From contig DATEZO010000067.1 in the NCBI GenBank assembly GCA_035255485.1, positions 1 through 17,591 on the forward strand: a stretch of DNA of 17,591 nt. The letters are read 5' to 3'. The position numbers were made by a program, and so were the translations under genes. The notes beneath the pieces are model-generated. The model searched no databases and was not told the DNA's origin. It was given only the letters and a program-made list of their open reading frames with translations. Position 1 is the stretch's first letter; each line of letters opens with the position of its first letter. Source of the DNA: DATEZO01 sp035255485. Lineage in GTDB: Bacteria; Pseudomonadota; Gammaproteobacteria; Burkholderiales; Burkholderiaceae_D. Below are positions 14,754 through 17,591 of the stretch, one piece after another.

Positions 14754-16724
14754 TCAGGCGGCCTTGCGTACCGCCGCAAAGGTTTTGGTGTCGCGAATCT
14801 TCAAATCGGCCGCGACCGTGCCTTGTCGCCCATCCTCGAATTTCACTTGGGTTTCAATGTACTGCGACCGCTTGCCGCTGTATAGCGCGTCGATCAGGAC
14901 TGCGTACTTCTGTTCGATGAAGCCGCGCCGCACCTTGCGGGTGCGGGTCAGTTCATCGTCGTCCGGATCGAGTTCCTTGTGCAGGATCAGGAAGCGATGA
15001 ATTTGCGAATCGGCCAGCAAGGGATCGTTCGACAGATCGAGATTGACCTTTTCCACGCATTCCGCAATCAGGTCGTACACCGGCTCCTGCGCCGCGAGGT
15101 CGGTATAGCCGGAATAGGCGATGCCGCGCCGTTCGGCCCAGTTGCCGACCGCTTCGATGTCGATGTTGATGAAGGCGGTGCACTGGTCGCGGCCGTTGCC
15201 GAACGCCACCGCTTCCTTGATGAAGGGGAAAAACTTCAGTTTGTTTTCGATGTACTTGGGCGCGAACATGGCGCCACTATTCAGTTTGCCGACATCCTTG
15301 GCGCGATCGATGATTTTCAGATGGCCATCGCTGTCGAAGAAGCCGGCGTCGCCGGTCTGATACCAGCCTTCCGCATCAAAGGCTTCGGCGGTGGCTTCGG
15401 GGCGCTTGTAATAGCCGGCGAACATGCCGGGCGTCTTGATCAATACTTCCCCGGCATTGCTGATTTTGACATGGACGCCTGGGGCCGGCGGGCCGACGGT
15501 ATCCGGTTTGACCTGGCCGTTGGGCTGGATGCAGACGAATACGCATACTTCGGTCGAGCCGTACAACTGCTTCAGGTTGATGCCGATCGAGCGATAAAAC
15601 GCAAACAGGTCTGGCCCGATCGCTTCGCCGGCAGTATAGCCGACACGGATCCGGCTCATGCCCAGCACGTTGCGCAGCGGCCCGTACACCAGCAGATTGC
15701 CGAGCGCGTATTTGAGACGGTCGAGCAGGCCAACCGGCTTGCCATCGAGGATGGCGGGGCCGACACGATTTGCGACCGCCATGAATGCATGGAACATCTT
15801 GCGCTTGATTGCGCTGGCGTCTTCCATCCGGATCATGACCGTGGTCAGCATGTTTTCGAACACGCGTGGCGGCGCAAAATAATAAGTCGGGCCGATCTCG
15901 CGCAAGTCATTCATCACCGTGTCACCGGATTCCGGGCAGTTGACGGTAAATCCCGTCACCAGCGCCTGCGCATACGAGAACAGGTTATCGCCGACCCAGG
16001 CCATTGGCAGGTAACTGAGAATGGTGTCCGCATCGGTCAAGCCCTCCATATCAGCACCGGCGCGGGCGCGGTCGATCACCGCACGGTGTGTCAGGCAGAC
16101 GCCTTTCGGCTTGCCGGTGGTGCCCGAGGTATACAGCATGATGGCCACATCGTCCGGCTGTCCGGCGTTTACCTGTTGCATGAAAAATCCGGGGTGGGCA
16201 CGATCGTACTCGCGCCCTATTGCCTGCACCTTGGCGTAGGAAGTCAGTTCCGGCTGCGCGTAGTGGCGCATGCCGCGTTCGTCTTCAAAGAGGATGTGCT
16301 GCAGGCGGGTGCCGAGGTGCGGCATGGTCTGCTTGATTTCGAACAGCTTGTCGACCTGTTCCTGGTCCTCGACCACCGCGAAATCAATTTCGGCGTTATC
16401 CAGCACATACCCCATGTCGGCGGCCGGGGCGTCCTGGTACAACGGAACTGGTACGCCGCCCAGACATTGCGCCGCCGCCATTGCCCAATACAGGCGCGGC
16501 CGGTTGTCGCCAATCACGGCCAAGTTCATGCCGCGTTGAAAGCCGAGCGCGGCCAAGCCGCATGCCAGCGCTCGCACTTCGTCACTGACTTGCGCCCAGC
16601 TGGCGGTTTGCCAGATACCCAGATCCTTTTCGCGAAAGGCGGGTTTGTGCGGCCTGACTTGCCCGTGTTGCAACAGCAATCGGGGAAAGGTCTCCTGTCC
16701 CGAAGCTTGCATGGTCTCCACCAT
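14754..16724 (-). CDS. AMP-forming long-chain-type acyl-CoA ligase
   Basis: This 656-residue member of the adenylate-forming superfamily has the length of long-chain fatty acid-CoA ligases. The P-loop YTSGTTGKPKG is at 198-208, YGSTE at 388-392, GWYQTGD at 453-459 and DRAKDVGKLNSGAMFAPKYIE at 473-493. Lys597 in TRTRKVRR is the likely adenylation lysine. It would convert a carboxylate, ATP and CoA to the acyl-CoA at the cytoplasmic face of the membrane. The start at ATG 16724 has GAGGGG six bases upstream; a second in-frame ATG four codons on also has GGAG and cannot be excluded. It is the first gene of the liv cluster and is divergent from the Crp/Fnr-type regulator. The likely substrate is whatever the transporter imports: a medium or long, possibly branched or aromatic, acid. 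Confidence 0.93.
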   Translation of the reverse strand: MVETMQASGQETFPRLLLQHGQVRPHKPAFREKDLGIWQTASWAQVSDEVRALACGLAALGFQRGMNLAVIGDNRPRLYWAMAAAQCLGGVPVPLYQDAPAADMGYVLDNAEIDFAVVEDQEQVDKLFEIKQTMPHLGTRLQHILFEDERGMRHYAQPELTSYAKVQAIGREYDRAHPGFFMQQVNAGQPDDVAIMLYTSGTTGKPKGVCLTHRAVIDRARAGADMEGLTDADTILSYLPMAWVGDNLFSYAQALVTGFTVNCPESGDTVMNDLREIGPTYYFAPPRVFENMLTTVMIRMEDASAIKRKMFHAFMAVANRVGPAILDGKPVGLLDRLKYALGNLLVYGPLRNVLGMSRIRVGYTAGEAIGPDLFAFYRSIGINLKQLYGSTEVCVFVCIQPNGQVKPDTVGPPAPGVHVKISNAGEVLIKTPGMFAGYYKRPEATAEAFDAEGWYQTGDAGFFDSDGHLKIIDRAKDVGKLNSGAMFAPKYIENKLKFFPFIKEAVAFGNGRDQCTAFINIDIEAVGNWAERRGIAYSGYTDLAAQEPVYDLIAECVEKVNLDLSNDPLLADSQIHRFLILHKELDPDDDELTRTRKVRRGFIEQKYAVLIDALYSGKRSQYIETQVKFEDGRQGTVAADLKIRDTKTFAAVRKAA

Positions 16725-16905
16725 CGTGCCCCTCTTGTCGCTGGTAACGAATATTGGTCGTTGCCGTCACCGATCGTGTCGGCTTGCCGAAGCAGCCCGT
16801 TGTAACCGGGTGCCTGGTGCATTTATGCGATGATAATAGCGACTGTGCGCAGACATGGATGTCATTTCAAGGACAATTCACCGACTTTCGATATTGCGTT
16901 GCATC
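16725..16905. promoter_or_regulatory. divergent promoter region between ligase gene and Crp/Fnr regulator
   Basis: The AT-rich core TGATAATAG (16831-16839) offers a -10-like GATAAT on the plus strand and TATTAT on the minus strand, but neither has a good -35 box, as expected for activator-dependent promoters. Two small inverted repeats could be regulator sites: GCATTTATGC (16819-16828) and GACATGGATGTC (16852-16863). No TTGAT-N4-ATCAA or TGTGA-N6-TCACA box is visible. All assignments are by eye. Confidence 0.4.
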
Positions 16906-17591
16906 ATGACAGCTACTAAAACTTCGATTCAATTAATGCTTGGCAAGACTATTTGGGCACATTCGCTAAATGCCGATCAACTGGCCCGGGTGGAATCCGA
17001 ACTGGTGGAGCGTAGGGTAACAGCCGGCGCCTACGTATGCCGCAAGGGCGAACCGGTTGACCACTGGATCGGCGTTGACGAGGGGCTGCTGAAAATGAGC
17101 AGCATGTCGCCGGAAGGCAAAACGGTGACCTTCACCGGATTGATGACCGGCGGCTGGTTCGGTGAAGGTTCACTGCTGAAAACCGAATTGCGCAAATATG
17201 ACGTGGTGGCATTGCGCGACAGCCGGCTCGGCTTCATGCCGCGCGCCACTTTTGAATGGTTGGTCGATAACAGCATCAGTTTCAATCATTTCCTGCTGCG
17301 GCAGTTGAACGAGCGGCTGGCGCTCTTCATTTCGCTGGTGGAATACGATCGCATGCTGGAGCCGGACACACGCGTTGCACGCTGCCTGGCAGCGCTGTTC
17401 AATCCTTACCTGAATCCTGCCAGCGGCCGCGAACTGCAGATTTCGCAGGAAGAAATCGGCTATTTGTGCGGCACCTCGCGCCAGCGCGCCAACCAGGCGC
17501 TGCAGCTGCTGGAAAAAGCCGGGTTGCTGAAACTGGATTACGGCAGCATCACGATCATCAATCTGGACCGATTGCGCGTGTACGGCGCCTA
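16906..17591 (+). CDS. Crp/Fnr-family transcriptional regulator (cut by window edge)
   Basis: At least 228 residues are encoded from the ATG at 16906, and the window ends on TA, probably the first two bases of the stop, so the gene is almost complete. An in-frame ATG at 16855 would add 17 residues; neither start has a clear ribosome site. Residues about 15-130 form the cyclic-nucleotide-type beta barrel, with GGWFGEGSLL (82-91) at the phosphate-binding turn. The arginine-serine-alanine of cAMP receptors is replaced by LRKY (95-98), and the FNR cysteine cluster is absent. A winged helix-turn-helix lies at about 178-210 (ISQEEIGYLCGTSRQRANQALQLLEKAGLL). It is divergent from the ligase-liv cluster and is the obvious candidate to control it; the effector is unknown. 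Confidence 0.9.
   Translation, partial: MTATKTSIQLMLGKTIWAHSLNADQLARVESELVERRVTAGAYVCRKGEPVDHWIGVDEGLLKMSSMSPEGKTVTFTGLMTGGWFGEGSLLKTELRKYDVVALRDSRLGFMPRATFEWLVDNSISFNHFLLRQLNERLALFISLVEYDRMLEPDTRVARCLAALFNPYLNPASGRELQISQEEIGYLCGTSRQRANQALQLLEKAGLLKLDYGSITIINLDRLRVYGA

Noticed and set aside
14979..16805. 608-codon open frame on the plus strand opposite the acyl-CoA ligase
   Set aside because: The minus-strand ligase has every family motif; this frame is its shadow.
16843..16852. CTGTGCGCAG as a Crp-type operator
   Set aside because: Only 8 of 10 positions are symmetric and it does not resemble TGTGA-N6-TCACA or an FNR box.

Overview
The window looks like chromosomal DNA of a betaproteobacterium, probably Burkholderiales and perhaps Oxalobacteraceae-like. 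This is an inference from the GC-rich coding style, the branched-chain-type ABC cluster with AMP-forming ligases, and a dispersed-repeat type that I recall from that family. No rRNA, tRNA, CRISPR array or transposase was found. Sixteen complete protein genes and one gene cut by the right edge are supported.

Region 1 (1-1392) is visibly less GC-rich than the rest. It holds two plus-strand genes: a five-helix, histidine-rich membrane protein resembling cytochrome b subunits of succinate dehydrogenase, and an ArsN2-type GNAT acetyltransferase. No arsenic transporter or regulator lies in view. A 176-base spacer without a gene separates it from region 2.

Region 2 (1393-7229) is a regulated acyl-CoA module. 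A minus-strand operon runs tetR-type regulator, dienoyl-CoA isomerase-like crotonase, acyl-CoA dehydrogenase, SCP2-type thiolase. Divergent from it is a nitronate monooxygenase-family flavoenzyme followed by a DUF1330 protein and a small basic, disordered protein. The divergent spacer carries a near-perfect palindrome overlapping a plausible promoter, the expected position for a TetR operator. No 3-hydroxyacyl-CoA dehydrogenase or CoA ligase is encoded in this operon.

Region 3 (7277-16724, all minus strand) reads: long-chain-type acyl-CoA ligase, livG, livH, livM, substrate-binding protein, livF, a PaaK-like ligase, and finally a hypoxanthine-guanine phosphoribosyltransferase. It looks like an uptake-and-activation unit for a carboxylic acid: ABC import followed by CoA thioesterification. 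Two non-coding interruptions stand out: a structured repeat between livH and livM, and a double hairpin between the binding-protein gene and livF. The PaaK-like protein lacks the usual AMP-ligase P-loop.

Region 4 (16725-17591) is a divergent promoter region and a Crp/Fnr-family regulator whose stop codon is cut by the window edge. It is the natural candidate regulator of region 3.

Regions 2 and 3 together would supply import, CoA activation and most of a beta-oxidation-like shortening pathway for an unsaturated or terpenoid-like acid. That link is inference; the two units probably have separate regulators. I found no clearly unprecedented system. The most unusual items are the degenerate PaaK-like ligase embedded in the liv cluster, the dienoyl-CoA isomerase active-site triad, and the structured intergenic elements.
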